Shown: in pieces, positions 35,400 through 47,200 of the stretch
Position numbering within the stretch: position 1 is the first letter of the stretch
How the letters are laid out: each line of letters opens with the position of its first letter
From: Ashinkailepas kermadecensis
Lineage: Eukaryota > Arthropoda > Thecostraca > Neolepadidae
Length of the DNA: 64,000 bases
Reading direction: 5' to 3'
NCBI GenBank assembly: GCA_034440615.1
Contig: JAOTOM010005055.1
Span: 62,001 to 126,000, forward strand
Notes under the pieces: generated by a model
The model's database searches: none
Seen by the model: the letters and a program-made list of their open reading frames with translations, nothing else
What the model was told of the DNA's origin: nothing
Program-made: the position numbers and the translations under genes

Positions 35400-36254
35400 T
35401 CACGCTGCGGAGCATCGTCTTTGTGCCGGCAGCATGTCCCGTACGGGGTGTCCGAACAAGATTTGTGCTGGGGAACGGCCATCCGGTCCCGGGGAATTAC
35501 GGTGCTGCAGCACACCGCGCACCCATGCGTCCGGATCCAGGGCTGAGGAGCGCTCGTCCCAGCATCGTCTGATCGTCCCACACGCTGCCACGGCTGCGCC
35601 CGTGATCTCGCTGGCGTCACGTGATGCGGCCTCCTCGGATCTACAGATGTGCATAGCTTGCGCCAATGAGAGTTTCGGGATAGCACATAGCTTTTTGATC
35701 GTGTCTATGTCTCGCAGACCGATCACGACACGATCACGTATCAAGGACTCCCGGCACGTAGCACAAAAACCACACTGGCTGCTGATTTCTCTTAAGTCCG
35801 TCAAAAAGTCATCAAATGACTCACCCTCATGTTGCTCGCGAAGATTGAATGTTCGCCGTTGTAACACTTCATTGACCTGCCCGCACGCATATGCTTGCAG
35901 TTGATCCAAAATCACTGAAATATCATTTCGATAATTGGCGGCGATATCAAGATTTGTAGCGACTTTCAACGCCTCATCAGATAAACATGACCGTAGCACG
36001 GCCATCTGTACCGCCGTCGGTTGCGTGTATAGTCCAGATAACAGGGCGAAGTCGTCCCATCTCATACGCCATGTCTTGAATCTCTCCCCGCGGTCTGTCG
36101 TGAAGTCGAGCTTCTCTGGTTGCATAGCTTTCGAAAGCCATCCAATGTCTCTGGGGCCAGCCACAGGCAAAAGCTGCTGTTCAGCTCGAGCATCCTGTCG
36201 GCTGCGCCATGGTTCGGTTCCACCCGACCCTGCTGTAGGGCACGGTACACTCAC
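35400..36254 (-). CDS. Gag fused in frame to the integrase C-terminus
   Basis: The 284-residue frame is open throughout. Residues about 44-200 are Ty3-type Gag: LDFTTDRGERFKTWRMRWDD, then QMAVLRSCLSDEALKV, then FDDFLTDLREISSQCGF and ALAQAM-like helices (LSLAQAMHICRSEEAA). The frame then passes directly to RCWDERSSALDPDAWVRGVL and QHRNSPGPDGRSPAQILFG, the end of a Ty3 integrase. The first Met at 36254 lies inside the LTR; the Met at 36125 (MQPEKLDF) is a more likely Gag start. The join is in frame with no stop, which is unusual for a random deletion. The protein could still package RNA but cannot copy or integrate. Confidence 0.75.
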   Translation of the reverse strand: MSVPCPTAGSGGTEPWRSRQDARAEQQLLPVAGPRDIGWLSKAMQPEKLDFTTDRGERFKTWRMRWDDFALLSGLYTQPTAVQMAVLRSCLSDEALKVATNLDIAANYRNDISVILDQLQAYACGQVNEVLQRRTFNLREQHEGESFDDFLTDLREISSQCGFCATCRESLIRDRVVIGLRDIDTIKKLCAIPKLSLAQAMHICRSEEAASRDASEITGAAVAACGTIRRCWDERSSALDPDAWVRGVLQHRNSPGPDGRSPAQILFGHPVRDMLPAQRRCSAA

Positions 36255-36347
36255 GAGGGCGACTGAACCAGAACTGTATTTGCATTCCCGCGCTCAGCTG
36301 AGGTACGACCGTAGCGACATCTATTGGTTGCCAACTCAACCACCACA
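36210..36347 (-). repeat. 5' LTR (138 bp)
   Basis: Upstream LTR relative to the minus-strand element, starting TGTGGTGGTTGAG and ending CGAACCA. The matching 3' copy differs at five sites, about 3.6 percent, which dates the insertion as not very recent. Confidence 0.93.
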
Positions 36348-36352
36348 ATAGG

Positions 36353-36895
36353 TAATGAATACCATCAAACATAAAACTAACGCAACCCGACCCTATTGAA
36401 TCACATTCTATTACTCACGAATTTCATCTGGTGCGGTAGGTAGGTACCTATAACAAACATGAGGATCACTTGGTGTGAACGATCAAGTGTCAGGAACGTT
36501 TATCATTTTTTGCTGAAGAAAAAGCATTGCGTCTCCGTGGACTGCTGCTGACTATGTGCTAAAGACAAATAAAAGCAAATGTGTTTGTCTCGCATATGTC
36601 GTCCCTCCCACCCCATCCTTACTTCGTACATATATCTGCATTTCCCCCACACACACACACAGTTGCTATTGGACAGTTGCCGGGCGTACATCTTTATCCA
36701 TCGGGCGCTGTTGGATCGTGAATCAGTGGATCGTGACCGTATCTCGCAAGACCAGCCTGCCATCTCTTCACTCAACTCAACATCTTCACTTCCGACTTCT
36801 TGCTGCTCTTCACCACCAACTTCTAGACCACTCTACACCTTCAACTCATCTATAGGTTGGTCCAGAGCCCGTTCATCACTACGCTGCTTTCTTAC
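36353..36895. other. Unassigned sequence upstream of LINE A
   Basis: Contains a short CA run (36650-36661) and pyrimidine-rich sequence. Part may be the 5' untranslated region of LINE A, whose 5' end I cannot fix. Confidence 0.35.
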
Positions 36896-36932
36896 TGCTT
36901 GTTATTGCAGTTTTTCGATTTTTCATTTTCGT

Positions 36933-36988
36933 GGGGTGACACCCGTCGCTCCTTTCGTCATTTATCGTTTCCTAGTGGGGTGACACCC
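36933..36988 (+). promoter_or_regulatory. Paired GGGTGACACCC palindromes in the LINE A 5' UTR
   Basis: GTGGGGTGACACCCGTCGC occurs at 36932-36950 and again at 36976-36994. Each contains the palindrome GGGTG-A-CACCC. The same pair, with small changes, is in copies B (near 42790 and 42831) and D (near 48223 and 48261). It could be part of an internal promoter or an RNA hairpin; function unknown. Confidence 0.45.
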
Positions 36989-37081
36989 GTCGCCCCACCC
37001 GTTTTCGTCATCATCGTATTTTCGTTCCCTTTGTTCTGCGTGTTTATTTAGGTTTCGTTCGGTAGGGTGTTTTTCCCCGTG

Positions 37082-38707
37082 ATGGGGAAAAAGAGGAAAG
37101 AAAGGCACCGACCCCAGCTCGCCACACGGACTCTGATTCTGAATTTCCTCCGCTGACCACACCCGACGACCATCGCACGAACACGGACCTTGGCCTCTGA
37201 TGTTCCCTCACTGATATTCGACCATTGATGACCCGCGCCGGACAATTCCCCTTGATGACGCCATGGACGCCCTTTTGCCCCTCGCCCGAACCCCGCTCGT
37301 CCCAAGACCTCGACCTCGCCTCAGAATCCAGACCAGACCATCACTCTTCACGCCGCTGACCCACGCTCGAACCCGACCACGCCCTCCCAACCTGAACCCA
37401 TCCAGCCCATTGAACCCTACCTCGACAGTGCTGGCTCTTACATTGTAGTCAAGCCTGTCGAGGAATCCGTTTCCTTCCGCCGTATCAACGTTTTTTGGCC
37501 GACCAAACAACTCCTTGCCATCTGCTCCCTAGCCAATCCCGACATTGAAGCCCCTGCCAATGGAACCTTGGTCATTAAAACCCAATCCCGAGCCCAAACC
37601 AAAGCCCTCCTCCGCACCACCACATTTTGTGGAAAATCCGTCACCATCATTCTCCATTCCAACCGCAACACCACCAAGGGCACCGTCTTCGCGCCGGAGC
37701 CTCCGCTTCATGACTGAGGCCGAAATCCAGAGCGGAGCTCAGGCCGGAGAGGGTGACCCACGTCCACCGCATTACCTCATTTAAAGACGGTCAAAAACGT
37801 GATACGAGTCTCCTTGTCCTTACCTTCAACTCTACCAATCTTCCCAAGACCCTCCTCGCCGGATACCTACGATTCCAAGTTCGTGTATTCATTCCTAATC
37901 CTCTCCGCTGTTTTAACTGTCAGCGCTTTGGCCATGGCAGCAAGACTTGTCGCCAAGTCCGCCCGGTGCCCCAAATGTGGAGAAACACCTCATCCCGAAT
38001 CCACCTGCTCCAAGCCTGTCCACTGCCTCAGCTGCAACACATCCGATCACCTCACCACTCTCCAATCAATGCCCAGTTTGGCGCAAGGAGAAGGAGGTAT
38101 GCGCTGTCGAAGGCCACGACCGGGGTTTCATACCCTCCAGGCCCGACGGTCTGTCGAGGCCACCTTCTCCATCAGCGAAAACGTACGCTCAGGCGGCCAC
38201 CGTTGCTCCCCCACACGTCGCGTCACCACTACTTCCATCTCGATGCAAACAGATATTATTCCAGGTTTAGCTCCACTTAAAAAACTTACTCCACTGACCA
38301 CACCGACACCAACCACCCTGGCTCCCAACACCCAGACCACTCCGACACAAACCACCCCGGCTCCCAACACACAGACCATTCCGACCAAACAAACTCCAAC
38401 AAATTCCACAAGGAATTCCAGACCCCGCAGCCATTCGGCTGCCGGGGGAATGCGAGCCACTTCGGTGGCACACCATCGGAACCCGGGGCGCCCGGTACAA
38501 GCCGGCGACCACGTGACCCGACCGACTCCCAGCCGGCGGGCATCCCCAGCGGCAATGGTGCCGGCCGACGTGAATCGGCCTCCAAGGTCACTGGTCGGCA
38601 GGACGGCTCGAGCGAGCCAACCACCGCCGGCCGCACATCAACATCCAAACCCACCTGAACTCCAAGCGTGGCTGCGGCAGGCACCGAAAGGTGCACACAA
38701 ACAATAA
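37082..38707 (+). pseudogene. LINE A ORF1: Gag with CCHC knuckles, frameshifted
   Basis: Starts MGKKRK at 37082, in the same context (TTTTCCCCGTGATGGGG) as in copy D. Recognisable pieces in shifting frames are ESVSFRRINVFWPTKQLLAI, TKALLRTTTFCGKSVTI, DGQKRDTSLLVLTFNST, then CFNCQRFGHGSKTC and CPKCGETPHPESTC. A Thr/Pro-rich linker with repeated TTPTQTTPAPNTQT follows, and the end is APKGAHKQ with TAA at 38705-38707. At least four frame changes are needed. ORF2 begins 11 bases after the stop. Confidence 0.82.
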
Positions 38708-38718
38708 TATTTCTCCCA

Positions 38719-41700
38719 ATGTCTGTATTTTTACAATGGAATTGCCATAGTTTATTATCCAAATGGGCCGAAATTAAAGCTTTCTTTAGTATTCTCACAC
38801 CTATTCTCATCGCTCTTCAGGAAACCTGGTTCTTACCCACCGATACATATCATTTCAATATTTCAATTACTCACTGTACCGTCACGATGAGGTCCGTGGA
38901 CCACATCGCAGTGGCGGTACAGCACTGTACATCAACAATGATTTTACACATACACAAATTACACTGAGTTCACCTTTACAAGCCGTAGCTTGTACTTTGC
39001 GTATTCATGGCAGGAATGTGGATGTATGTTCCATTTATATTCCACCACAAACAGATAACACAAACATTTTGATACTATTAGACAACCTCATAACACAATT
39101 CAAGAATCCCTTCATATTACTTGGCGATTTTAATGCCCATAGCCCAGCGTGGGATAGAACACGCACACTTACAGACACTCGTGGCCGCATCATTGAACAA
39201 ATTTTAGACCGACATAATTTAGTATTACTGAACACCGGAGAACCAACCTTTTTTCACCTTGGACATAACACAGAAACAGCTATTGATTTATCAATATGCT
39301 CTCCGACTCTGGCCAATGATTATGATTGGACCATAGACACTGATATTCATGCCAGCGATCATTACCCCATTAAATTAACACCCACATTTTCAACTGCGGC
39401 AGATAGGACACCCAGTTTTATCCATCGCTGGAAAATTCCGAAGGCCGATTGGACAACTTTTCAGGAACTTTCACATATTCAATACAACCCCAACATTTCT
39501 CCCGTCGAAAACATCAACCAAGTTACCAAAACACTTATCGAAGCCGCTTCCACCGCCATTCCACTAACAAAACCTTTCACAAAAAGAACACCAGTCCCCT
39601 GGTGGTCGATAGAAGTTTCCCGAGCAATAGCCGCAAGAAAGAGAGCATTTAGAAAATATTTACGTCATCCGGACCAACAAAATTTAGTCAGCCGTAATTA
39701 TGAACGTGCGAAGACACGCCGCATCATTCGCGAAGCTCGTCGCCGTTCATGGTCACTTTATCTACAACAAATCACCTCTCGAACACCTTTAAGCAAAATC
39801 TGGCAGTTAATTTGCCGATTATCAGGACGCACTCCATTTAAATCACTCCCGGCACTCAAAATTCAAAACACCACAATTACAGACCCACAAACAATAGTAA
39901 ATACAATAGCGGATACCGTGGCTCACAATAGCTCTGACAACAACTACAGACCGGAATTTCTCCAAAATGCACAACACACATTTCACACCGAATTGGCACA
40001 ATTCGATTCGGACAACACTGAAACATACAATATCCCGTTTCAAGTTTCCGAACTAGATACTGCAATTTCCTCAGCCGGTAATACTTCAGTAGGTCCCGAC
40101 AATTTACATTATTCCTTTTTCAGACATTTATCCAACGACACAAAACATTGTATCTTACAAACATTTAATTCATTATGGTCTAGCCATACCTTCCCCGAAA
40201 CCTGGAAGGAAGCCATCATAATTCCTATACCAAAACCCGGCAAAAATCACAGCAACCCGAACAATTTCCGACCCATCGCTCTCACCAGTTGCCTAGGGAA
40301 ACTTTTGGAACGTATGATTGTAAAAAGACTGACCTGGTACCTAGAAACAAATCATCTGTTATCTCCAATTCAATGCGGTTTTCGTCATGGCCATAGTACA
40401 ATAGATCATCTCCTTCGATTAGAAACTGACATACGCCTTGGTTATAAAAAAAACACGAACACACCATTGCAGTATTTTTAGACATTAGTAAAGCATATGA
40501 TATGGTATACAAACCGGCATTAATTTCCAAACTTCTTCACTTCGGCATCAAAGGAAATTTAGCTCATTATTTGATAGGATTTCTGTCTGGTTCCCGTCAT
40601 TATCATCTCCGGTGCAGGTCAGCGATTTCCGACCCACGTTTTCTGCAGAACGGATTACCACAGGGGAGTTGTATTTCACCAGTATTATTCAACATCATCA
40701 TTAATGACATTTTCGATAACATGCCTGCCAATCTATCATACTCGCTGTTTGCGGACGATAGTGCGATTTGGTGTTCGGGCAAAAATTATGATCATTGTTT
40801 AATTAGATTACAAAACGCACTTGACCGGATACACCAATGGTCCATCAAATACGGTTTCACATTTTCAGCTCCAAAATCTGCCACAATGATATTCAGCAAA
40901 TCAATTCCGTGCCCAAATCCAGATACACCACTTCACCTCGGAAACACTGCCATACATTTTGTAAACTCGTTCAAATTTCTTGGTGTTATTTTCGATCGCA
41001 AGCTTTCCATGCACCAGCACGTCAAACACATCCAGGCCAAATGTTTCCACAGACTCAATTTATTTCGCTGTATCACGTCTTCATCATTCGGATCCGATCG
41101 TCACACGCTATTACAATTATACAAATCCTTGGTTCTTCCCATCATAGAATATAGTTCCATAGTTTACGCAAGTGGCAGTACCACCGCTTTGAAGCTTTTG
41201 GACACCTTACAAAATAAATTCATTCGCATAGCACTCGGTTTAATAATTATAAATAAAAATAAAAAAAAAAAAAATTAAAAAATTTTGCAATGACCACGTC
41301 TCCCATTACTTCCCTACAAATCGAATCAGGAATTCCACCATCAGGTCTCTGAAGAATTGAACAAACACTCCGATACGCCGCAAAAATTCAATTTAGAGAG
41401 CACCACCCCACACACGCATCTTTACAAATTCTCCCAAATCTACACCACGAATATTTAGGTCCCGCCGAAAAGCGAACCGGGCTTACCATAGCTTCACGCA
41501 TTAAAACATTTTCTACACAGCTCCAATACAACATTCCACATATTACAGCTCTCTCTTCACCAACTACACCACCGTGGCAGATGGCTGAGAGACATATTGT
41601 CTATCTCACCACCACTCCAAAATCACAGCTTTGTCCAGAATACGCCAAACAAAAATTCCACCAATTTCGTTCTCGTTATCATCATGTTCCTTTTGTTTTC

Positions 41701-42537
41701 ACCGACGGATCCAAAGACGCAAATTGCACAGGAAATGCCATTGTTTCCGGTACATACACACAACAACATCGCTTGCCAAACGGGACCTCCATTTTCATCG
41801 CCGAATTACATGCCATTCTCACTGCCCTTCGCTACGTCCGCAACCGTTCGATTTGTCACCCCATGCACCATGTCGTCATTTGTTCCGACTCAAAATCTGT
41901 TCTTCAATCTCTTTCTTCACTTTCCTTTTCGCACCATTGCCATATTTCCATTTATAACACACTGGAAACACTTCATCTGATGGGCATGAAGGTCCGTTTC
42001 CTGTGGGTGCCCAGTCACTGTGGCATCCCAGGAAACGAAAAAGCAGATCATTTCGCCAAACATTCATTACAATTACCACACATCACAGAAATCCCACCAC
42101 ATTTTGACGCCATCAAATCAACAATACGACAAAACATTCGACATTTTTGGAACCAACAATGGACTGACACAACAAACCACACACAATTACGTCTCATCAA
42201 ACCTGTCGTCGAAAACTGGACCACTTCATACAAAAAAAACAGACAAGAAGAAAAAGTTCTATCCCGGCTCGGCATAGGTCACACTTTTCTCACACATCGA
42301 TATATATACACTGCTTCACCTCGACCTTCATGCCCATCATGCAACACTCTTCTTACAGTTTCACATATTCTCCTCCACTGTCAACGTTACCATGACCATA
42401 GAAAAACACTTACCAACTACTGCCGTACACATAACATCCCCTTTTCTTTACCTACACTATTAGGAGATCAACACCCATTCCTCATTAATCTACTTTTCAT
42501 TTTTCTCCGCAAAACCAACTTGCTTCAAGAACTATAG
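38719..42537 (+). pseudogene. LINE A ORF2: APE endonuclease, RT, RNase H
   Basis: Starts MSVFLQWNCHSLLSKW. EN motifs: QETW, ILLGDFNAHSPAWDR, SDHYPI. RT motifs: GPDNLHYSFFRHL, NNFRPIALTSCLGKLLERM, CGFRHGHSTIDHL, LPQGSCISPVLFNIIIND and the palm SLFADDSAIW. RNase H (41581-42537): FTDGSKD, AELHAI, SDSKSVLQSL, LWVPSHCGIPGNEKADHFAK, i.e. all four acidic residues present. The end has CPSCNTLLTVSHILLHC and LLGDQHPFLINLLF. Defects: frame change near 38866, extra A in the A-run near 40448, an A/T-rich filler near 41236-41287, and a TGA near 41350. It would nick target DNA and prime cDNA synthesis there. Confidence 0.92.
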
Positions 42538-42577
42538 ACTGACTATCAAAACATAACTATTCATTCATTCCACTCAC

Positions 42578-42609
42578 GGCACGAAATGGCCTGAGCAGGC
42601 CGAAGTGCC
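42578..42609 (+). promoter_or_regulatory. 3' UTR hairpin of LINE A
   Basis: Outer stem GGCAC (42578-42582) with GTGCC (42605-42609), and an inner GGCCTGAGCAGGCC stem-loop. The same element is in copy B and, with a paired change, in the copy at 61.2 kb. It lies just before the tail, where LINE reverse transcriptases recognise their own RNA. Confidence 0.6.
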
Positions 42610-42933
42610 CAACCTAACAAAACAAAACAAATCCGCACTTCCATGGAGTATTCAGTACTATCAGCTCAAACCTAACCAACGTGTTCAATGCTATCACGGT
42701 CCATATTACAAGACCCTGCTGAACACTCCGCCTTGTCAGTTCTGGCCTGACTAACTGCTGATTATCGCAGTTTATTTTTCATTTTCGTGGGGTGACATCC
42801 GTCGCTCCTTTCGTATTTTCGTTTCCCAGTGGGGTGACACCCGTCGCCCCACCTGTTTTTTTCGTCGCCGTATTTTCGTTCCCTTTGTTCTGCGTGTTTA
42901 TTTAGGTTCCGCTCGGTAGGGTTTTTCCCCGCG

Positions 42934-44265
42934 ATGGGGAAAAAGATGAAAAAAAGATACGGACCCATGCTCGCCAACGGACTCGGACTCGGATTTTCCT
43001 CCTCTGACCACACCCGACGACTATCGCACGAACACAGATCTGGCCCCTGATGCTCCCTTGATTGATGTAAATGTTGAAGACCCGCGCCGAACTATTCCCC
43101 TCGATGACGCCATGGAAGCCCTTTGCGCCTCGCCGATCCCTGCTCGTTCCAAGACCACGACCTCGCCTCGCAATCCAGACCAAACCATCACTGTCGCCCT
43201 CCTCCGTACCACCACATTTTGTGGTAAATCCGTGACCATTTCACTCCACTCCAATCGCAATTCCTCCAAGGGCACCGTCTTCGCGCCGGAGCTCCGCTTC
43301 ATGTCTGAGGACGATATTCAAGCGGAGCTCAGGCCGGAGGGGGTGACCCACGTCCGCCGCATCACATCCTTCAAAGATGGCCAGAAACGTGACACGAGTC
43401 TCCTAGTCCTTACCTTCAACTCTACAACTCTTCCCAAGACCCTCCTCGCCGGCTACATCCGCTTCCAAGTCCGTGTCTTTATTCCTAATCCTCTCCGCTG
43501 TTTCAATTGCCAGCGCTTTGGGCATGGTAGCAAGACTTGTCGCCAAACAGCCCGCTGCCCAAAGTGTGGTGAATCACCCCATCCTGATTCCACCTGCTCC
43601 AAACCTGTCCACTGTCTCAACTGCAACACATCCGACCACCTGACCACATCACCCCTCTGTCCAGTATGGCGCAAGGAGAAGGAGGTATGCGCTGTCGAGG
43701 CCACGATCGGGGTGTCATACCCCCAGGCCCGACGGACTGTGGAGGCCACATCTCCATCAGCAAAAACTTACGCCCCGGCGGCCACCGTTGCTCCCCCACA
43801 CGTCGCGTCAACACTACTTCTGCCTCGATGCAAACAGACATAATTCCAGGTTTAGCTCCACTAAAAAAACTTACTCCACTGACCACACCGACACAAACCA
43901 CCCTGGCTCCCAACACTCAGACCACTCCGACACCAACCACCCCGGCTCCCAACACACAGACCATTCCGACCAAACAAACGCCAACAAATTACACAAGGAA
44001 TTCCAGACCCCGCAGCCATTCGGCTGCCGGGGAGATGCGCGCCACTTCCGTGGCTCGCCGACCGGTGCAGGCCGGCGACCACGTGACCCGACCGACTCCC
44101 AGCCGGCGGGCATCCCCAGCGGCAGTGGTGCGCGGCCGACAGTCGGCCGCCAAGGTCACCGACCAACCGGACGGCTCGGGTGCAGCCGTCCGACATCAAA
44201 CCACACGCCCGCCTGACCTCCACGCATGGATGAGGCATGCACCGAAAGGTGCACACAAACAATAA
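42934..44265 (+). pseudogene. LINE B ORF1: Gag with three intact zinc knuckles
   Basis: The expected start is the ATG at 42934 (MGKKMKK), after which the frame shifts. The main frame is open from 43058 to 43843 and then shifts to 43666-44265. Knuckles: CFNCQRFGHGSKTC, CPKCGESPHPDSTC and CLNCNTSDHLTTSPLC (around residues 148-200 counted from 43058). Then the Thr/Pro-rich linker and the APKGAHKQ end with TAA at 44263-44265. The knuckle cysteines and histidines are all present, unlike in copy E. Confidence 0.87.
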
Positions 44266-44276
44266 TATTTATCCCA

Positions 44277-47200
44277 ATGTCTGTATTTTTACAATGGAAT
44301 TGCCGTAGTTTAATATCCAAATGGGCCGAAATGAAAGCTTACTTTAGTATTCTCACACCTATTACTCATCGCACTTCAGGAAACCTGGTTCTTACCCACC
44401 GATACATATAATTTCAATCTTTCCAATTACTCACTGTACCGTCACGATGAGGTCCGTGGACCACATCGCAGTGGCGGTACAGCACTGTACATCCACAATG
44501 ATTTTACACATACACAAATTACACTGAATTCACCTTTACAAGCCGTAGCTTGTACTTTGCGTTTGCATGGCAGGAATGTGGATGTATGTTCCATTTATAT
44601 TCCACCACAAACAGATAACACAAACATTTTGATACAATTAGACAACCTCATAACACAATTCAAGAATCCTTTCATATTACTTGGCGATTTGAATGCCCAT
44701 AGCCCAGCGTGGGATAGAACGCGCACACTTTCAGACACTCGTGGCCGCATCATTGAACAAATTTTAGACCGACATAATTTAGTATTACTGAACACCGGAG
44801 AACCAACCTTTTTTCATCTTGGACATAACACAGAAACAGCTATTGATTTATCAATATGCTCTCCGACTCTGGCCAATGATTATGATTGGACCATAGACAC
44901 TGATATTCATGCCAGCGATCATTACCCCATTAAATTAACACCCACATTTTCAACTGCGGCAGATACGACACCCAGTTTTATCCCTCGCTGGAAAATTTCG
45001 AAGGCCGATTGGACAACTTTTCAGGAACTTTCACATATTCAATACAACCCCAACATTTCTCCAGTCGAAAACATCAACCAAGTTACCAAAACACTTCTCG
45101 AAGCAGCTTCCACCGCTATTCCACTTACAAAACCTTTCACAAAAAGAACACCAGTCTCCTGGTGGTCGATAGAAGTTTCCCCAGCAATAGCCGCAAGAAA
45201 GAGAGCATTTAGAAAATATTTACGCCATCCCGACCAACAAAATTTAGTCAGCCGTAATTATGAACGTGCGAAGACACGCCGCATCATTCGCGAAGCTCGT
45301 CGCCGTTCATGGTCATCTTATTTACAACAACTCGCCTCTCGAACACCTTTAAGCAAATAATCCGCCGATTATCAGGACGCAGTCCATTCAAATCACTCCC
45401 GGCACTCCAAATTCAAAACACCACAATTACAGACCCACAAACAATAGTAAATACAATAGCGGACACCATGGCTCACAATAGCTCTGACAACAACTACAGA
45501 CCGGAATTTCTACAAAATGCACAACACACATTTCACACCGATTTGGCACAATTCGATTCGGACAACACTGAAACATATAATATCCCGCTTCAAGTTTCAG
45601 AACTAGATACTGCAATTTCCTCAGCCGGTAATACTTCTGTAGGTCCCGACAATTTACATTATTCCTTTTTCAGACATTTATCCAACGACACAAAACATTG
45701 CATCTTACAAACATTTAATGCATTATGGTCTGGCCATACTTTCCCCGAAACCTGGAAGGAAGCCCTCATCATCCCTATTCCAAAACCCGGCAAAAACCAC
45801 AGCAACCCCAACAATTTCCGACCCATCGCTCTCACCAGCTGTCTAGGAAAACTTTTAGAACGTATGATTGTAAAAAGACTGACCTGGTACTTAGAAACAA
45901 ATAATCTGTTATCTCCAATTCAATGCGGTTTTCGTCATGGCCATAGTACAATAGATCATCTCATTCGATTAGAAACTGACATACGCCTTGGTTATAAAAA
46001 ACATGAACACACCATTGCAGTATTTTTAGACTTTAGTAAAGCGTATGATATGGTATACAAACCGGCATTAATTTCCAAACTTCTTCACTTCGGCGTCAAA
46101 GGAAATTTAGCTCATTATTTGATAGGATTTTTGTCTGGTTCCCATCATTTTCATCTCCGGTGCAGGTCGGCGATTTCCGATCCACGTTTTCTACAGAACG
46201 AATTACCACTGGGGAGTTGTATTTCACCAGTATTATTCAACATCATCATTAATGATATTTTCGATAACATGCCTGCCAATCTATCATACTCGCTGTTTGC
46301 GGACGATAGTGCGATTTGGTGTTCGGGCAAAAATTATGATCATTGTTTAATTAGATTACAAAACGCACTTGACCGGATACACCAATGGTCCATCAAATAC
46401 GATTTCACATTTTCAGCTCCAAAATCTGACACAACGATATTCAGCAAATCAACTCCGTGCCCAAATCCAGGTACACCACTTCACCTCGGAAACACTGACA
46501 TACATTTTGTAAATTCGTTAAAATTTCTTGGTGTTGTTTTCGATCGCAAGCTTTCCATGCACCAGCACGTCAAACACATTCAGACCAAATGTTTTCAGAC
46601 TCAATTTATTTCGCAGTATTACATCTTCATCATTCGGATCCGATCGTCACACGATATTACAATTATACAAATCCTTGGTTCTTCCCATCATAGAATATGG
46701 CTCCATAGTTTACGCAAGTGGCAGTATCACCGCTTTGAAGCTTTTGGACACCTTACAAAATAAATTCATTCGCATAGCACTCCGTGCAATGACCACGTCT
46801 CCCATTACTTCTTTACAAATCGAATCCGGAATTCCACCATTAGGTCTCCGAAGAATTGAACAAACACTCAGATGTGCCGCAAAAATTCAATTTAGAGAAC
46901 ACCACCGCACACACGCATCTTTACAAATTCTCCCAAATCTACACCACGAATATTTAGGTCCCGCCGAAGAGCGAACCAGGCTTACCATAGCTTCACGCAT
47001 TAAAACATTTTCTACACAACTCCACTACAACATTCCACATAGTACAGCTCTTTCTTCACCAACTACACCACCGTGGCAGATGGCCGAACAAAATATTTTC
47101 TATCTCACCACCACTTCAAAATCACAGCTTTGCCCAGAATACGTGAAATAAAAATTCCACCAGTTTCGCTCTCGTTATCGCCATGTTCCTTTTGTTTTCA

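Larger units (their letters stand above)
35208..36352 (-). mobile_element. Ty3/Gypsy deletion derivative with LTRs and 5-bp TSD
   Basis: Two 138-bp LTRs (35213-35350 and 36210-36347) begin TG and end CA and differ at five positions. Both outer flanks carry ATAGG (35208-35212 and 36348-36352), a perfect 5-bp duplication. On the minus strand a PBS-like TGGCGCAGCCGACAGG follows the 5' LTR directly (36209 downward), and a purine tract AAGTGATGGGG precedes the 3' LTR (35361-35351). The 0.86-kb interior encodes only Gag and the tail of integrase; protease, RT, RNase H and the integrase core are gone. Confidence 0.93.
36895..42629 (+). mobile_element. LINE copy A, I-like group, near full length
   Basis: Layout: 5' UTR (from about 36895), ORF1/Gag, ORF2 with EN, RT and RNase H, then a 3' UTR with a hairpin and a tail TAACAAAACAAAACAAA ending at 42629. 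ORF1 with CCHC knuckles plus an RNase H in ORF2 is the known layout of I-clade and related LINEs. Frameshifts in both ORFs make it inactive. It is followed without visible spacer by copy B. Confidence 0.9.

Noticed and set aside
35434..36351. Plus-strand frames of 138-156 residues
   Set aside because: Antisense to the Gag-integrase ORF of the Ty3 derivative.
38128..38810. Minus-strand frames of 80-174 residues antisense to LINE Gag (also 43453-44262)
   Set aside because: They mirror the Thr/Pro-rich Gag linker on the coding strand and repeat in both copies only because the LINE is repeated.
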